From NCBI RefSeq assembly GCF_004104075.1, contig NZ_QOVK01000007.1, positions 109,557 through 173,556 on the forward strand: a stretch of 64,000 nucleotides of DNA, given 5' to 3'. Made by a program: the position numbers and the translations under genes. Below the pieces are notes generated by a model. The model saw only the letters and a list, made by a program, of their open reading frames with translations, ran no database searches and was not told where the DNA came from. Each line of letters begins with the position of its first letter. Within the stretch, counting starts at the first letter, position 1. This DNA is from Leeuwenhoekiella polynyae (lineage in GTDB: Bacteria; Bacteroidota; Bacteroidia; Flavobacteriales; Flavobacteriaceae). This document shows, in pieces, positions 7,937-17,516 of the stretch.

Positions 7937-9763
7937 ATGCCTGATTTTTTAAAAAACAGCCTCTTTTTTTTAATGTTTTTTCTCACTGCAAGCTCTTTTG
8001 CACAGGAAGGGAAAGAATTAGATATCACCTCAGATATTTCGCAAATAGATGAAGTAAAATATCCGGGAGCTCTGGTGATGTATAAAAATACCAATCAGGT
8101 TTACATTCAGCATGAAGGTATAGAAATGTGGTGTGATCTGGCGTTTCATTATAAAAATGAAAATTTCGTCCGCGCCATTGGTAATGTCCGTATGAAACAA
8201 GGCGACACCATAAGTATGCGCAGTAACTATGGGGAGTACAACGGTAATACCCAATTTGCCTGGGCATCAGGAGGAGTGAATTTAAAAACACCAACCGCCA
8301 CTTTAGATACCGATACGCTCTATTTTGACAGAATCAAACAACAAGCCTATTACCGCACCGGCGGAACCCTACGCGATACCGCAAGTGTAATCAACAGTAA
8401 AATAGGTAGATATTTTTTAGACCAAGACAAGTATTCGTTTATTCAGGATGTGGTGGTCACCAACCCGGAATATGTTATTGAAAGTGACCAACTCGATTTT
8501 TATTCAGAAAGTGGTGTGGCATACCTGTATGGACCTTCAACCATTACCAGTGAAGCTAGCACTGTTTATTGTGAACGGGGTTACTATGATACCCGCAATG
8601 ATAATGGATATTTTGTAAAAAATTCCCGAATAGATTATGACAACCGTACTGTTTTTGGAGACAGTTTATATTTTGACCGGCCTACCAATTTTGCTTCAGC
8701 AACTAATAATATTAAGGTTCTAGATACTGCTAACAATAGTGTCATTAAAGGGCATTATGCTGAAGTTTACAAGGATAAGGATTCGGTTTTTATTACTAAA
8801 AAAGCGGTTGCAATAACCGTTCAGGATAACGATTCGATTTACATTCACGGAGACCGCCTTGTTGTTACCGGAATTCCCGAAAAACGTATTGTTCGCGGTT
8901 ATTACAATGTACGCCTTTTTAAAAGTGATCTAAGCGGAAAGTCAGATTCTATACACATCAATCAGCAAACTGGATTGACACAAATGATTGGTAAACCTAT
9001 TCTATGGAGCGGACTCAGCCAGATGACCGGTGATTCTATCCATTTAAAAAGCAATACCAAAACTGAGCAGCTCGATTCACTAAAAGTCTTTGAGAATGCA
9101 TTTATGGCGCAGCAAGATACCATTCCGCTATTTGATCAGAAGGAAAAAACAGGATTCAACCAAGTAAAAGGCGATGTGCTTTACGGTACATTTCTAGACA
9201 ATGCGTTGCATCAAATAGATATTGTGAAAAATGCTGAGAGCATTAATTATATGCGTGGAGATGATGGTGTTTTACAAGGTATAGACAAAAGCAAATCGGC
9301 TTCAATCACCGCAATTTTAGAAGAAAATGAATTAGTTGAAATCACAAAATGGAAACAAGTTGACGGTGAGGTTTACCCGCTTTCTAAATTCCCAATCGAG
9401 TCTAGAGAGTTCCCGGGATTGAACTGGCGTGGTGATGAACGTTTGCTGACCAAAGAAGATATCTTTAAAGGAGAAGCTCCGTTTACACTCACTAAAATTG
9501 AAGGCATTCCACTACCGGAGATTGATGAAGATTTCTTTGACAATAGCATCCCTGATGAAGAACTCGATATTCCTGAGGCTTCAAAATTAAATCCTTCAGA
9601 CTTTAAAAACCGGGAAGAAGATGCACCTTCGATAGGTGTCCCTGTTAATGACAAAGCAACGATTCAAGAAGGAACAGATTCCATAAAAACCCAAAAACCT
9701 CAACTCAAAGAACTACCCAAGCCAAAAGTTAAAGATTCAACAACTACAAATAATGAAGGCTGA
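7937..9763 (+). CDS. OstA-like protein (LptA/LptD N-terminal-like)
   Basis: 608-residue exported protein with OstA/LptA-like repeats, the fold that carries lipopolysaccharide across the periplasm or forms the periplasmic part of LptD. The start at 7937 gives a clean signal peptide (MPDFLKNSLFFLMFFLTASSFA, cleaved before QEG) and sits just after a promoter motif; the longer TTG start would place the promoter inside the gene. The body is a series of short beta-strand repeats of the form tDtLyfdr...v.g.v.i...  and the C-terminus (about 530-608) is a low-complexity tail rich in E, D, K and P. No C-terminal barrel is present, so it is not full LptD. It overlaps the next gene by 11 bases, so they are probably translated together. 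Confidence 0.85.
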   Translation: MPDFLKNSLFFLMFFLTASSFAQEGKELDITSDISQIDEVKYPGALVMYKNTNQVYIQHEGIEMWCDLAFHYKNENFVRAIGNVRMKQGDTISMRSNYGEYNGNTQFAWASGGVNLKTPTATLDTDTLYFDRIKQQAYYRTGGTLRDTASVINSKIGRYFLDQDKYSFIQDVVVTNPEYVIESDQLDFYSESGVAYLYGPSTITSEASTVYCERGYYDTRNDNGYFVKNSRIDYDNRTVFGDSLYFDRPTNFASATNNIKVLDTANNSVIKGHYAEVYKDKDSVFITKKAVAITVQDNDSIYIHGDRLVVTGIPEKRIVRGYYNVRLFKSDLSGKSDSIHINQQTGLTQMIGKPILWSGLSQMTGDSIHLKSNTKTEQLDSLKVFENAFMAQQDTIPLFDQKEKTGFNQVKGDVLYGTFLDNALHQIDIVKNAESINYMRGDDGVLQGIDKSKSASITAILEENELVEITKWKQVDGEVYPLSKFPIESREFPGLNWRGDERLLTKEDIFKGEAPFTLTKIEGIPLPEIDEDFFDNSIPDEELDIPEASKLNPSDFKNREEDAPSIGVPVNDKATIQEGTDSIKTQKPQLKELPKPKVKDSTTTNNEG

Positions 9764-10943
9764 TTTCCTAAAATATCAAGCACAGACGAGTCCGCACCCT
9801 TTAGCAGTTGAAGTATCTCACGCAAAAGGCTCCTATATCTATGATATTTCGGGTAAGGCGTATCTAGATTTTGTAGCAGGTGTTTCAGCAGCAAGTTTAG
9901 GTCACTGCCATCCGGCAGTTGTTAATGCTATAAAAACGCAAAGCGAAAAGTATTTGCATGTGATGGTTTATGGAGAATATGCTCAAGATCCTGCTGTTCA
10001 ACTAACCCGTTTATTAGCAGAAAATTTACCCGAACCCTTAGAGCAAACTTATTTAGTAAATAGCGGTACAGAAGCTATAGATGGCGCGATGAAACTGGCG
10101 AGAAGAGTTACTGGCAGAAGCGCAATCATTTCTGCTAATCAAGCTTATCATGGTAACACCTTTGGCGCATTAAGCTTAATGAACTACGAAGAGCGTGTGG
10201 CTCCTTTTAGACCGGTTGTAGGAGATATTTCGCATATAAACTTCAATAGTTTTGAAGATTTAAATAAAATTACAGAAAATACAGCCGGAGTTGTTTTAGA
10301 AACAATTCAAGGCGGAGCAGGATTTATTCAACCCGAACACGGCTGGCTTGCAGCAGTAAGAAAACGCTGTAAAGAAGTGGGTGCGCTTTTAATTCTTGAT
10401 GAAATTCAGCCTGGCTTTGGCCGTACAGGGACATTTTTTGGTTTTCAAAATTATCAAGTAGTTCCAGATATTGTTGTAATGGGAAAAGGTATGGGAGGCG
10501 GTATGCCTATTGGTGCTTTTACTGCTTCAAAAGCACATATGCAACTCTTGTCAAATAACCCAAAAATGGGACACATTACAACCTTTGGTGGTCACCCTGT
10601 CATTGCGGCAGCTGCTTTAGCAACAGCAAAAACTATTTTAGAAAGTAATCTCATGGCGCAAGCTTTAGAAAAAGAAAAATTATTTAGAAGCTTGCTTAAA
10701 CATAAGCTCATTACCGAAGTTCGCGGAAAAGGTCTGATGCTGGTTGCAATTACCCCTTCAGCAGAAATAACTACTGAAGCAATTTTAATGGCTCAAGAAG
10801 AAAGCTTAATTTTATTTTGGTTACTTTTTGAAACCCGTGCAATACGCATCACTCCCCCTCTAACCATCTCTGCTAAAGAGATAAAAGAGGGCTGTGAGAT
10901 CTTGCTTAAGGTTTTAAATAAAATTGCGACTAAAATGGCATAA
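9753..10943 (+). CDS. class III aminotransferase (acetylornithine/GABA aminotransferase-like)
   Basis: 396-residue fold-type I PLP enzyme. Visible marks: LVNSGTEAIDGAMKLAR (cofactor phosphate loop), the aspartate of LILDEIQPGFGRTG that contacts the pyridine ring, and the PLP lysine of VMGKGMGGGMPIGAF near residue 245; GHITTFGGHPV follows. These are typical of acetylornithine, 4-aminobutyrate and related aminotransferases, so the amino donor cannot be assigned. Length is normal. The start overlaps the OstA-like gene by 11 bases in a different frame, suggesting an operon. No arginine-biosynthesis neighbours are seen, which argues against a simple ArgD call. Confidence 0.88.
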   Translation: MKADFLKYQAQTSPHPLAVEVSHAKGSYIYDISGKAYLDFVAGVSAASLGHCHPAVVNAIKTQSEKYLHVMVYGEYAQDPAVQLTRLLAENLPEPLEQTYLVNSGTEAIDGAMKLARRVTGRSAIISANQAYHGNTFGALSLMNYEERVAPFRPVVGDISHINFNSFEDLNKITENTAGVVLETIQGGAGFIQPEHGWLAAVRKRCKEVGALLILDEIQPGFGRTGTFFGFQNYQVVPDIVVMGKGMGGGMPIGAFTASKAHMQLLSNNPKMGHITTFGGHPVIAAAALATAKTILESNLMAQALEKEKLFRSLLKHKLITEVRGKGLMLVAITPSAEITTEAILMAQEESLILFWLLFETRAIRITPPLTISAKEIKEGCEILLKVLNKIATKMA

Positions 10944-11060
10944 TTGCACTTTTGGGCGTAATTGTTGATTACTTTGTTAACAACAATATAAAAAGCACAG
11001 CTGTCTGCCTGCTATCCTTTTTAAATTTATAAAGGCAGAAATTTTTTAAAAGCAACGTGT

Positions 11061-12458
11061 ATGAAATTTAATCAAGAACACGAAGAAGATAATTTCCCGC
11101 TCACCCGTTTTGAATCTATGTTAAAGACTAATGATGTCCTTTTCTTCGATTCGGATGACTTTGAGAATATTGTTAATCATTATTTAGAGAACGGCAAGAT
11201 TGCTTTAGCAAAAAAAGCCGTGAAATTAGGACTAGACCAGCATCCTTCCTCTTCAAATTTGAAGCTTTTTAAGATTGAAATTTTAATCTTTGAGAACAAA
11301 TTAGAAGAAGCAGATCGTCTTTTAGCTGAATTATACGAATTAGAGCCTCAAAACGAGGAAGTCTACATTCAAAAGGCAAACATCTACTCTAAACAAGATG
11401 ATCACACTAAAGCTATTGAGCTGCTTGAAACCGCATTAGAACTTACCGATGCTGATGCAGATATCTATTCTTTAATAGGGATGGAATATTTGTTTATGGA
11501 TGACTTTCAGAATGCGAAGTTCAATTTTATGAAATGTCTAGAAGTTGATGAAGATGATTATTCTGCACTATATAATGTGATTTATTGCTTCGACTTTTTA
11601 GAACAACACGAGGAAGCGATAGATTACCTCAATATGTTTTTAGATAAAAATCCGTATTGTGAAGTTGCCTGGCATCAGGTGGGTAAGCAATATTTTGATC
11701 TAAAAAAGTATAAAAAAGCTTTAGCAGCTTATGATTTTGCAATCATAAGTGATGATACATTTATTGGTGCTTATTTTGAAAAAGGTAAGGTGCTTGAAAA
11801 ATTAGGTCGGTATAATGAAGCAATAGAGAATTACCAGATCACGTTAGGTCTTGACGACCCCACCTCTTTTGCCTATTTAAGAATGGGTAAATGTTACCAG
11901 AAATTGCATTGCGATGATCTTGCCATCACCTATTTTTTAAAAACAGTAAAAGAAGATCCGCTTTTAGACAAGGGCTGGATCGCAATTACTGATTATTACA
12001 CTAAAAAGATGGACTATCAAAATGCGCTTTATTACATCAATAAAGCCATAAATATTGATGGGGATAATGTTTTATACTGGAAACGCTACGCTAAAATAAA
12101 TAACCGCTTAAAGTTTTATGAAGAAGCAGAACGGGGGTATAGCAAAACCTTAGAGCTGGGTAATTATGAGCTAGAAACCTGGCTAACACGTTGTGACATT
12201 TTAATTAACCTTGGTGAGTTAGAAGCAGCTATTACAAATTTATTTGAAGCGCTTGAATTCTACCCGGAGTCTGTACAAATAGAATTTAGGTTAGCTGGTT
12301 TATTCTTTACACAAGGTCAGGATGATAAAGGTCATTTTCATTTAGAAAATGCACTGCGATTAGAACCTGATTACGATATAATTTTAGAAGAATTATTTCC
12401 TTTTGTTTTCGCAAAACGCTCTGTAGTTCAAAAAATACAAAAGGCTAAAAAGAGCTAA
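11061..12458 (+). CDS. tetratricopeptide repeat protein
   Basis: 465-residue all-helical protein made almost wholly of TPR units of about 34 residues from residue 50 onward; recognisable repeats include AIELLETALELTDADADIYS, the unit starting YKKALAAYDFAIISDDTFIG, and NALYYINKAINIDGDNVLYW. No signal peptide or membrane segment is visible, so it is probably a cytoplasmic scaffold. The function is unknown; TPR proteins mediate protein-protein contacts. It is transcribed alone: 117 bases separate it from the aminotransferase and a hairpin terminator follows. Confidence 0.85.
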   Translation: MKFNQEHEEDNFPLTRFESMLKTNDVLFFDSDDFENIVNHYLENGKIALAKKAVKLGLDQHPSSSNLKLFKIEILIFENKLEEADRLLAELYELEPQNEEVYIQKANIYSKQDDHTKAIELLETALELTDADADIYSLIGMEYLFMDDFQNAKFNFMKCLEVDEDDYSALYNVIYCFDFLEQHEEAIDYLNMFLDKNPYCEVAWHQVGKQYFDLKKYKKALAAYDFAIISDDTFIGAYFEKGKVLEKLGRYNEAIENYQITLGLDDPTSFAYLRMGKCYQKLHCDDLAITYFLKTVKEDPLLDKGWIAITDYYTKKMDYQNALYYINKAINIDGDNVLYWKRYAKINNRLKFYEEAERGYSKTLELGNYELETWLTRCDILINLGELEAAITNLFEALEFYPESVQIEFRLAGLFFTQGQDDKGHFHLENALRLEPDYDIILEELFPFVFAKRSVVQKIQKAKKS

Positions 12459-12483
12459 ATCAACTTTTATTTAAAATGAATTT

Positions 12484-12512
12484 AAAAGAGACTGTAAAAG
12501 CAGTCTCTTTTT
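12484..12512 (+). terminator. intrinsic terminator after TPR gene
   Basis: Eleven-base stem AAAAGAGACTG/CAGTCTCTTTT with a six-base loop followed by a T-rich run. Confidence 0.8.
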
Positions 12513-12556
12513 GTTTTCTTACGAGTTTGAACTCCCAAGATTATAGATTTGTTTCT

Positions 12557-12564
12557 TACATTTG
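12557..12564 (+). promoter_or_regulatory. -7 promoter element TAnnTTTG upstream of first DUF368 gene
   Basis: TACATTTG, exact match, 21 bases before the ATG at 12586. It contains the alternative TTG start at 12562, which is therefore unlikely to be used. Confidence 0.5.
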
Positions 12565-12585
12565 AAACCTAACCAAAATCAGCCA

Positions 12586-13566
12586 ATGTCTGAAAAAAGA
12601 TCACTTGCAAATTACGCACTCGTTACTTTAAAAGGTTTAGCAATGGGAGCTGCTGATGTGGTTCCGGGAGTGTCTGGAGGAACCATCGCTTTTATCGCAG
12701 GTATTTATGAAGAACTTATTGCTACGATAGACAAATTAGACATTGCGCTATTTAAAGTCTGGAAGAAAGACGGATTCAGTACGATGATAGAATCGTACAA
12801 TCTTAAGTTTCTGGGAGCTTTATTTTTAGGTATAGGTCTTAGTATTTTGTCTCTTGCAAAACTCATTACTTTTCTTTTAGACGAGCATCCGCTTTTACTT
12901 TGGGGATTTTTTTTCGGTCTTATAATCGCTAGTATCGTTTACGTAGGAGGTCAAATTAAAAGTTGGAATTTTGGCGTTGTTCTCGCTGGATTTATTGGTA
13001 TAGTCATTTCTTATTTTATCACAATCGCAGAACCTTTGAGTACAGGCGCAAGTTATTGGTTTATATTTTTGTCAGGTTTCGTTGCAATCATAGCTATGAT
13101 ACTTCCGGGGATATCAGGGTCTTTTATATTACTGCTTTTAGGTTCTTACAGCATTGTATTAGGTACCGTGCGTAATTTTGTAGATGCGTTGCTAGCTTTT
13201 GATTTTTCAGCATTAAAAAATGCAGCTATTAAGTTGCTGCTATTTATGTTAGGTTGTGTTGTAGGTCTTAAAGTATTCTCTAAGGTATTGACCTATCTTT
13301 TTAAGAATTACCAGAACCTAACACTGGCGCTACTTACTGGTTTTATGATAGGGGCACTCAACAAAGTTTGGCCCTGGAAAGAAGTCTTAAGCTTCCGAAC
13401 CAATTCTGAAGGGCATCAGGTTCCGCTTTTAGAAAAGAGTATCTTACCACAAAATTATGAGGGAGATCCAAAAATCATTTTAGTTATCGTTTTGGCAGTG
13501 ATAGGCTTTTTGACTATTTTCCTACTTGAACGCTTCGCGAATTCTAAGCAAAAAAATGGAATCTAA
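12586..13566 (+). CDS. DUF368 membrane protein, undecaprenyl-phosphate carrier family (first of tandem pair)
   Basis: 326-residue polytopic inner-membrane protein of the DUF368 family. The family hallmark GLAMGAADVVPGVSGGTIAFIAGIYE occurs near the N-terminus and a second related re-entrant motif, IAMILPGISGSFILLLLGSY, near the middle, as expected for an inverted-repeat carrier. DUF368 proteins (PopT) have been shown in other bacteria to recycle undecaprenyl phosphate across the membrane for cell-wall and envelope glycan synthesis; that role here is inference. ATG 12586 is preferred over the upstream in-frame TTG because the promoter motif overlaps the TTG. The next DUF368 gene starts 11 bases before this one ends. 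Confidence 0.88.
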   Translation: MSEKRSLANYALVTLKGLAMGAADVVPGVSGGTIAFIAGIYEELIATIDKLDIALFKVWKKDGFSTMIESYNLKFLGALFLGIGLSILSLAKLITFLLDEHPLLLWGFFFGLIIASIVYVGGQIKSWNFGVVLAGFIGIVISYFITIAEPLSTGASYWFIFLSGFVAIIAMILPGISGSFILLLLGSYSIVLGTVRNFVDALLAFDFSALKNAAIKLLLFMLGCVVGLKVFSKVLTYLFKNYQNLTLALLTGFMIGALNKVWPWKEVLSFRTNSEGHQVPLLEKSILPQNYEGDPKIILVIVLAVIGFLTIFLLERFANSKQKNGI

Positions 13567-14572
13567 ACCCCGCTCCTTTTCAGATAAAATCTGGCTGGTG
13601 CTTAAAGGTCTCGCAATGGGCGCGGCCAACAAAGTACCCGGTGTATCTGGTGGTGTGGTTGCTTATGTAGCGGGATTTTATGAAGAGTTTATATATTCGC
13701 TTCAGAAGGTTAATAAAAATGCATTTAAGCTGCTTATAAGCGGCAGGTTTAGAAGTTTTACCCGTTATGTAAATGGGAGATTCTTATTCCTTTTGATTTT
13801 GGGGATGATAATCAGCTATTTTAGTGTTTCAAAACTGCTGGATATTGCTATTATTCACTTTCCACTTTATGTGTGGAGTGCTTTTTTTGGAATGATTATT
13901 GGCAGTATTTACTATATCGCAAAAGACTTTAGCGATTGGTCTCAAAGAAATATCGTCATTCTTGCTTTAGGCATTATCAGCGGTATAGGAATAAGTCTGC
14001 TAGAACCCGCAACACAAAATGATAATCTTATTTTTGTTTTTTTCTGCGGAATAATCGGTGTTTCCGGGATGACACTTCCGGGATTATCGGGCTCTTTTAT
14101 ATTAATCCTACTGGGCAATTATGTATTACTCCTTGTAGATTCGGTAAACGCACTTTACGATACACTTTCAGATCTATTTCAGGCAGACTTTTCATTCATC
14201 AACGACCCCCATAGAATACGTTTGCTTAAAGTAATGCTCGTTTTCACATTAGGATCGGTTACTGGTTTAGTAACCTTATCTAATTTTTTAGGCTATCTGC
14301 TTAAACGCTATAAAAACCAAACCAATGCTGCAATTATAGGTTTTATAACCGGTTCACTGGGTGTGGTTTGGCCGTGGAAAACACCTGTTTTTGAGCGTAA
14401 TAGTTTAGGTGAAATTAACTACGACCGGGTAGGTGATCCTATACTCACCAATTACGACCGGTTTTGGCCAGAAAGCTTTTCCATAGAAAACTGTTTAGCT
14501 ACTATATTTGTTGTTTTAGGGATTTTAAGTGTTGTTGCTTTAGGCAAATACGGGGAAAAAACCCGTGCATAA
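13556..14572 (+). CDS. DUF368 membrane protein, second of tandem pair
   Basis: 338-residue paralog of the preceding gene with the same two motifs: GLAMGAANKVPGVSGGVVAY at the N-terminus and GMTLPGLSGSFILILLGNY mid-protein, embedded in about eight to ten hydrophobic segments. The A-to-N-K change (AADVVPG to AANKVPG) in the first motif distinguishes it from its partner and may alter substrate or coupling. The ATG at 13556 overlaps the end of the upstream gene by 11 bases, so translational coupling is likely; an earlier in-frame TTG at 13526 lies deep in the upstream gene and is not favoured. Two copies in tandem could work as a heterodimer or be redundant. Confidence 0.87.
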   Translation: MESKPRSFSDKIWLVLKGLAMGAANKVPGVSGGVVAYVAGFYEEFIYSLQKVNKNAFKLLISGRFRSFTRYVNGRFLFLLILGMIISYFSVSKLLDIAIIHFPLYVWSAFFGMIIGSIYYIAKDFSDWSQRNIVILALGIISGIGISLLEPATQNDNLIFVFFCGIIGVSGMTLPGLSGSFILILLGNYVLLLVDSVNALYDTLSDLFQADFSFINDPHRIRLLKVMLVFTLGSVTGLVTLSNFLGYLLKRYKNQTNAAIIGFITGSLGVVWPWKTPVFERNSLGEINYDRVGDPILTNYDRFWPESFSIENCLATIFVVLGILSVVALGKYGEKTRA

Positions 14573-14655
14573 TTGCTTTGTAAGTCGCACTTTTACTTCT
14601 TATTAATTAAATGTTTAGCTGAACTAAACCAATTTTTCAACACTTCCCTAAAATT

Positions 14656-15387
14656 ATGATTAAGCTAGGACTAATAGGAAAAAATATAGAATACTCTTTT
14701 TCTCGAAAATATTTTACCGAAAAGTTTAAGAACGAATCAATTGAAGGCTCTTATGTAAACTTTGACTGCGCTAACAAACAAGATGTCGCAAAATTACTAG
14801 AAGAACAAAATGATTGTTTAGGCTTTAATGTCACCATCCCATACAAACAGGATGTTATACCACTTTTAGATGAACTCAACAAACATGCGAGTTCTATTGG
14901 AGCTATTAATACGATAAAACGATTACCTAGCGGAAAGTTGAAAGGTTTCAATACTGATTACATTGGTTTTAGAAAATCGTTAAAGCCTTTTCTATCGCGT
15001 CAAACACATACAAATGCCCTTGTTTTAGGCACAGGTGGGGCATCTAAAGCAATTGCTTATGCTTTAGAATTAGAAGATATATCTTTCAAATTTGTTTCTC
15101 GCAACCCTAAAAAAGGTCAACTTTCTTATGATGATATTAATGGGGCTGTTTTAGCAAAACATACTTTAGTAATAAATACTACACCTTTAGGCACCTTCCC
15201 TAATGTAACTGACTGCCCTAAAATACCTTACCGCTTACTTACGCGCGGTCACCTACTCTACGATCTGGTCTATAATCCCGAAGAAACCCAATTTTTAAAG
15301 AACGGAAAACTTCACGGAGCGACAATTTCTAACGGATATGAAATGTTAAAACTACAGGCCGAAGCCGCCTGGACGATCTGGAACTAA
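14656..15387 (+). CDS. aroE: shikimate dehydrogenase
   Basis: 243-residue NADP-dependent enzyme reducing 3-dehydroshikimate to shikimate in aromatic amino-acid synthesis. Marks: substrate motif YSFSRKYF (14-21), catalytic lysine of NVTIPYKQDV, INTIKR, NTDYIGF with the catalytic aspartate, Rossmann loop GTGGASKAIAYAL, NTTPLGTFP and the C-terminal GYEMLKLQAEAAW. All expected catalytic residues are present. It is slightly shorter than the E. coli enzyme, which is usual in this phylum. It lies between the DUF368 pair and the DUF349 gene with about 80 bases on each side, so probably its own unit. Confidence 0.95.
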   Translation: MIKLGLIGKNIEYSFSRKYFTEKFKNESIEGSYVNFDCANKQDVAKLLEEQNDCLGFNVTIPYKQDVIPLLDELNKHASSIGAINTIKRLPSGKLKGFNTDYIGFRKSLKPFLSRQTHTNALVLGTGGASKAIAYALELEDISFKFVSRNPKKGQLSYDDINGAVLAKHTLVINTTPLGTFPNVTDCPKIPYRLLTRGHLLYDLVYNPEETQFLKNGKLHGATISNGYEMLKLQAEAAWTIWN

Positions 15388-15409
15388 AACGCCTTATTTC
15401 TTACAGCTC

Positions 15410-15439
15410 TTGTTAATTGCTCAGTTAATAGTATCTTTA
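15410..15439 (+). promoter_or_regulatory. candidate promoter, TTG-N19-TAtcTTTA, upstream of DUF349 gene
   Basis: TTG at 15410-15412 and TATCTTTA at 15432-15439 with a 19-base spacer; one mismatch to the Bacteroidota -33/-7 pattern. It ends 33 bases before the ATG at 15473. Confidence 0.35.
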
Positions 15440-15472
15440 ACTACTTAATAACGCACCATAACATTGAAAGAA

Positions 15473-17506
15473 ATGTCCGAAGAAAATAAAGCATCTAAAA
15501 CTGATAATAAACCAGAAGAAACTGTAGAAAATCCTCAACAAAAGGAAACTGAAAAAGCTGCAGAAAGTACTCCAGTTAGTCAGGATCAGGAAGAAGTACA
15601 AGAAAATGAACTCACAACAGAATCTATTGAAGTAATTCAAAATGCAAAGACAGATGATAGTGATGATGATGACTTTATTGAAGAAGATACAGATGAAGAA
15701 GACGATGCTGACCCCGCTGATCTAGATGCTGCCTTAAATGAAGATAGCGAAGATGAAAGCGCTGCAGAGCGCCACAGTATTCCTAAAAAAGAATATGAAA
15801 CGCTGAGCAAAGAGGATCTTATCAAAGAGCTCAAAAATCTTTTAAGCAATCATAAAGTGCAGGCGATCAAAGAACATGTTACTGAAATACGTGCTGCATT
15901 TATCGCTAAGTTTGAAGAAGAACAGGAAGAAGCCAAAGAAAAATTCTTAGAAGAAGGTGGTAATATTATCGACTTTAGATATTACAGTCCTTTAAAGAAA
16001 GAATTCAACTCTCTTTATTTTGAATACCGAGACAAACGCAACCATTACTACCAGAATCTCAGAAAAGATCTCAATGCAAATCTCGAAACCCGCAATGCAC
16101 TAATTGAAGAATTAAAAGAACTTAAGAACGAGTTAGGTGGTGAAGAAAGCATCAATGCAACTTTTGACAAGTTTAAAGATATTCAAGAGCGCTGGCGCAA
16201 TGCAGGTAATATTCCAAGAGATCGCTATAATTTAGTATGGAATAATTATCACCATCACATTGAGAATTTCTACGATTTCTTGCATCTGAACCGGGAGTTT
16301 AGAGACAAAGATTTTAAAGAGAACCTAGATAAAAAACTGAAACTCATCGAGCAGGCAGAAGAACTTGCACAAGAGTCTGATGTGAACAGAGCTTTCAAAG
16401 AGCTTCAAATGCTTCACAAGATCTGGAAAGAAGAAGTAGGCCCTGTATCAAGAGAATATCGTGAAGAGATCTGGGAAAAATTCAGCGCTGCAACACACAA
16501 AATTCATGAAGCTCGTCAAGAATATTTCAAAAATATAGACAAGATTTATGAGCAAAATCTTGAGAAAAAAGAAGAAGTAATTGCAGCTATCGAGAAAATT
16601 GCTGCGAACCCTGCTATTTCTCACAACGGCTGGCAAAAGCAAATGAAAGAAGTAAATGCACTACGCGAAAACTTCTTTAAAATAGGTAAAGTGCCGCGCA
16701 ATGCAAACGAGCCTACTTGGAAAAGCTTTAAACAGGTTACTCGTGAATTCAATCACAATAAAAATGGTTTTTATAAAAACCAGAAAAAAGAACAATACGA
16801 GAATCTTCAGAAAAAGATGAAACTCGTTATGATCGCAGAAGACAACAAAGACAATGAAGATATAAAAGTTACCATTGATCTTATGAAGCGCATTCAGTCT
16901 GATTGGAAGAAAATCGGTCACGTTCCTCGTAAGGACAGTGATAAGATCTGGAAACGCTTTAAAAAAGCTTGTAATCACTTCTTTGACCGTCTTCACGCTG
17001 AGAAAAAAGAAGTTCTTGAAGAAGAAAAAGGTAATCTTGAAGAAAAGGTGGCTCTTCTAGATAAAGTAAAAGCTATTGAGCTTAGTGGCAAACACGAAGA
17101 TGATTTAAAAACGATCAAGGAGCTTATAAAAGAATGGAAAGATACCGGTCGTGTACCGCATTCTAAGAAGAGTATTGAGCAAGACTTTAATAAGGTTTTA
17201 GACGGGTTGTTTAAAAAACTAGACCTTACCCGCAAAGAATCTGAATTGATCAAGTACGATAATCGTGTGGCTGCAATGGCAGATGAAGATAACAACCAGG
17301 CTTTAAACAAAGAGCGTTACTTTATCACTAAGAAAATTGACGAGGTAAAAGCAGAAATCAATCAACTTGAAAATAACCTTGGCTTTTTTCAGCACGTACC
17401 AGATGATAATCCCATGGTTAAGGAAGTACATAAAAATATAGCCGAACACAAGAAAACTCTGGAGATCTGGAAGGCTAAACTGAAGAAGTTAAAATCATTG
17501 TATTAA
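15473..17506 (+). CDS. DUF349 domain-containing coiled-coil protein
   Basis: 677-residue cytoplasmic protein with a very acidic low-complexity N-terminus (about residues 1-100, rich in D, E, S and T) followed by repeated DUF349 modules recognisable by the recurring W..I/W...G.vPr pattern, for example WRNAGNIPRDRYNLVWNNY, WKKIGHVPRKDSDKIWKRF and WKDTGRVPHSKKS. I count at least five such units, joined by charged helices, and a C-terminal coiled coil (KIDEVKAEINQLENNLGFF). The function of DUF349 is not established; no signal peptide or membrane segment. The ATG at 15473 is preferred to the TTG nine bases earlier. Confidence 0.88.
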   Translation: MSEENKASKTDNKPEETVENPQQKETEKAAESTPVSQDQEEVQENELTTESIEVIQNAKTDDSDDDDFIEEDTDEEDDADPADLDAALNEDSEDESAAERHSIPKKEYETLSKEDLIKELKNLLSNHKVQAIKEHVTEIRAAFIAKFEEEQEEAKEKFLEEGGNIIDFRYYSPLKKEFNSLYFEYRDKRNHYYQNLRKDLNANLETRNALIEELKELKNELGGEESINATFDKFKDIQERWRNAGNIPRDRYNLVWNNYHHHIENFYDFLHLNREFRDKDFKENLDKKLKLIEQAEELAQESDVNRAFKELQMLHKIWKEEVGPVSREYREEIWEKFSAATHKIHEARQEYFKNIDKIYEQNLEKKEEVIAAIEKIAANPAISHNGWQKQMKEVNALRENFFKIGKVPRNANEPTWKSFKQVTREFNHNKNGFYKNQKKEQYENLQKKMKLVMIAEDNKDNEDIKVTIDLMKRIQSDWKKIGHVPRKDSDKIWKRFKKACNHFFDRLHAEKKEVLEEEKGNLEEKVALLDKVKAIELSGKHEDDLKTIKELIKEWKDTGRVPHSKKSIEQDFNKVLDGLFKKLDLTRKESELIKYDNRVAAMADEDNNQALNKERYFITKKIDEVKAEINQLENNLGFFQHVPDDNPMVKEVHKNIAEHKKTLEIWKAKLKKLKSLY

Positions 17507-17516
17507 TCCTTAAACT

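Noticed and set aside
12562..12585. TTG start for the first DUF368 gene
   Set aside because: It falls within the TACATTTG promoter motif; ATG at 12586 fits the protein family start.
16661..16996. Long minus-strand frame within the DUF349 gene
   Set aside because: It is the antisense of lysine- and glutamate-rich coding sequence, with no promoter or family similarity.
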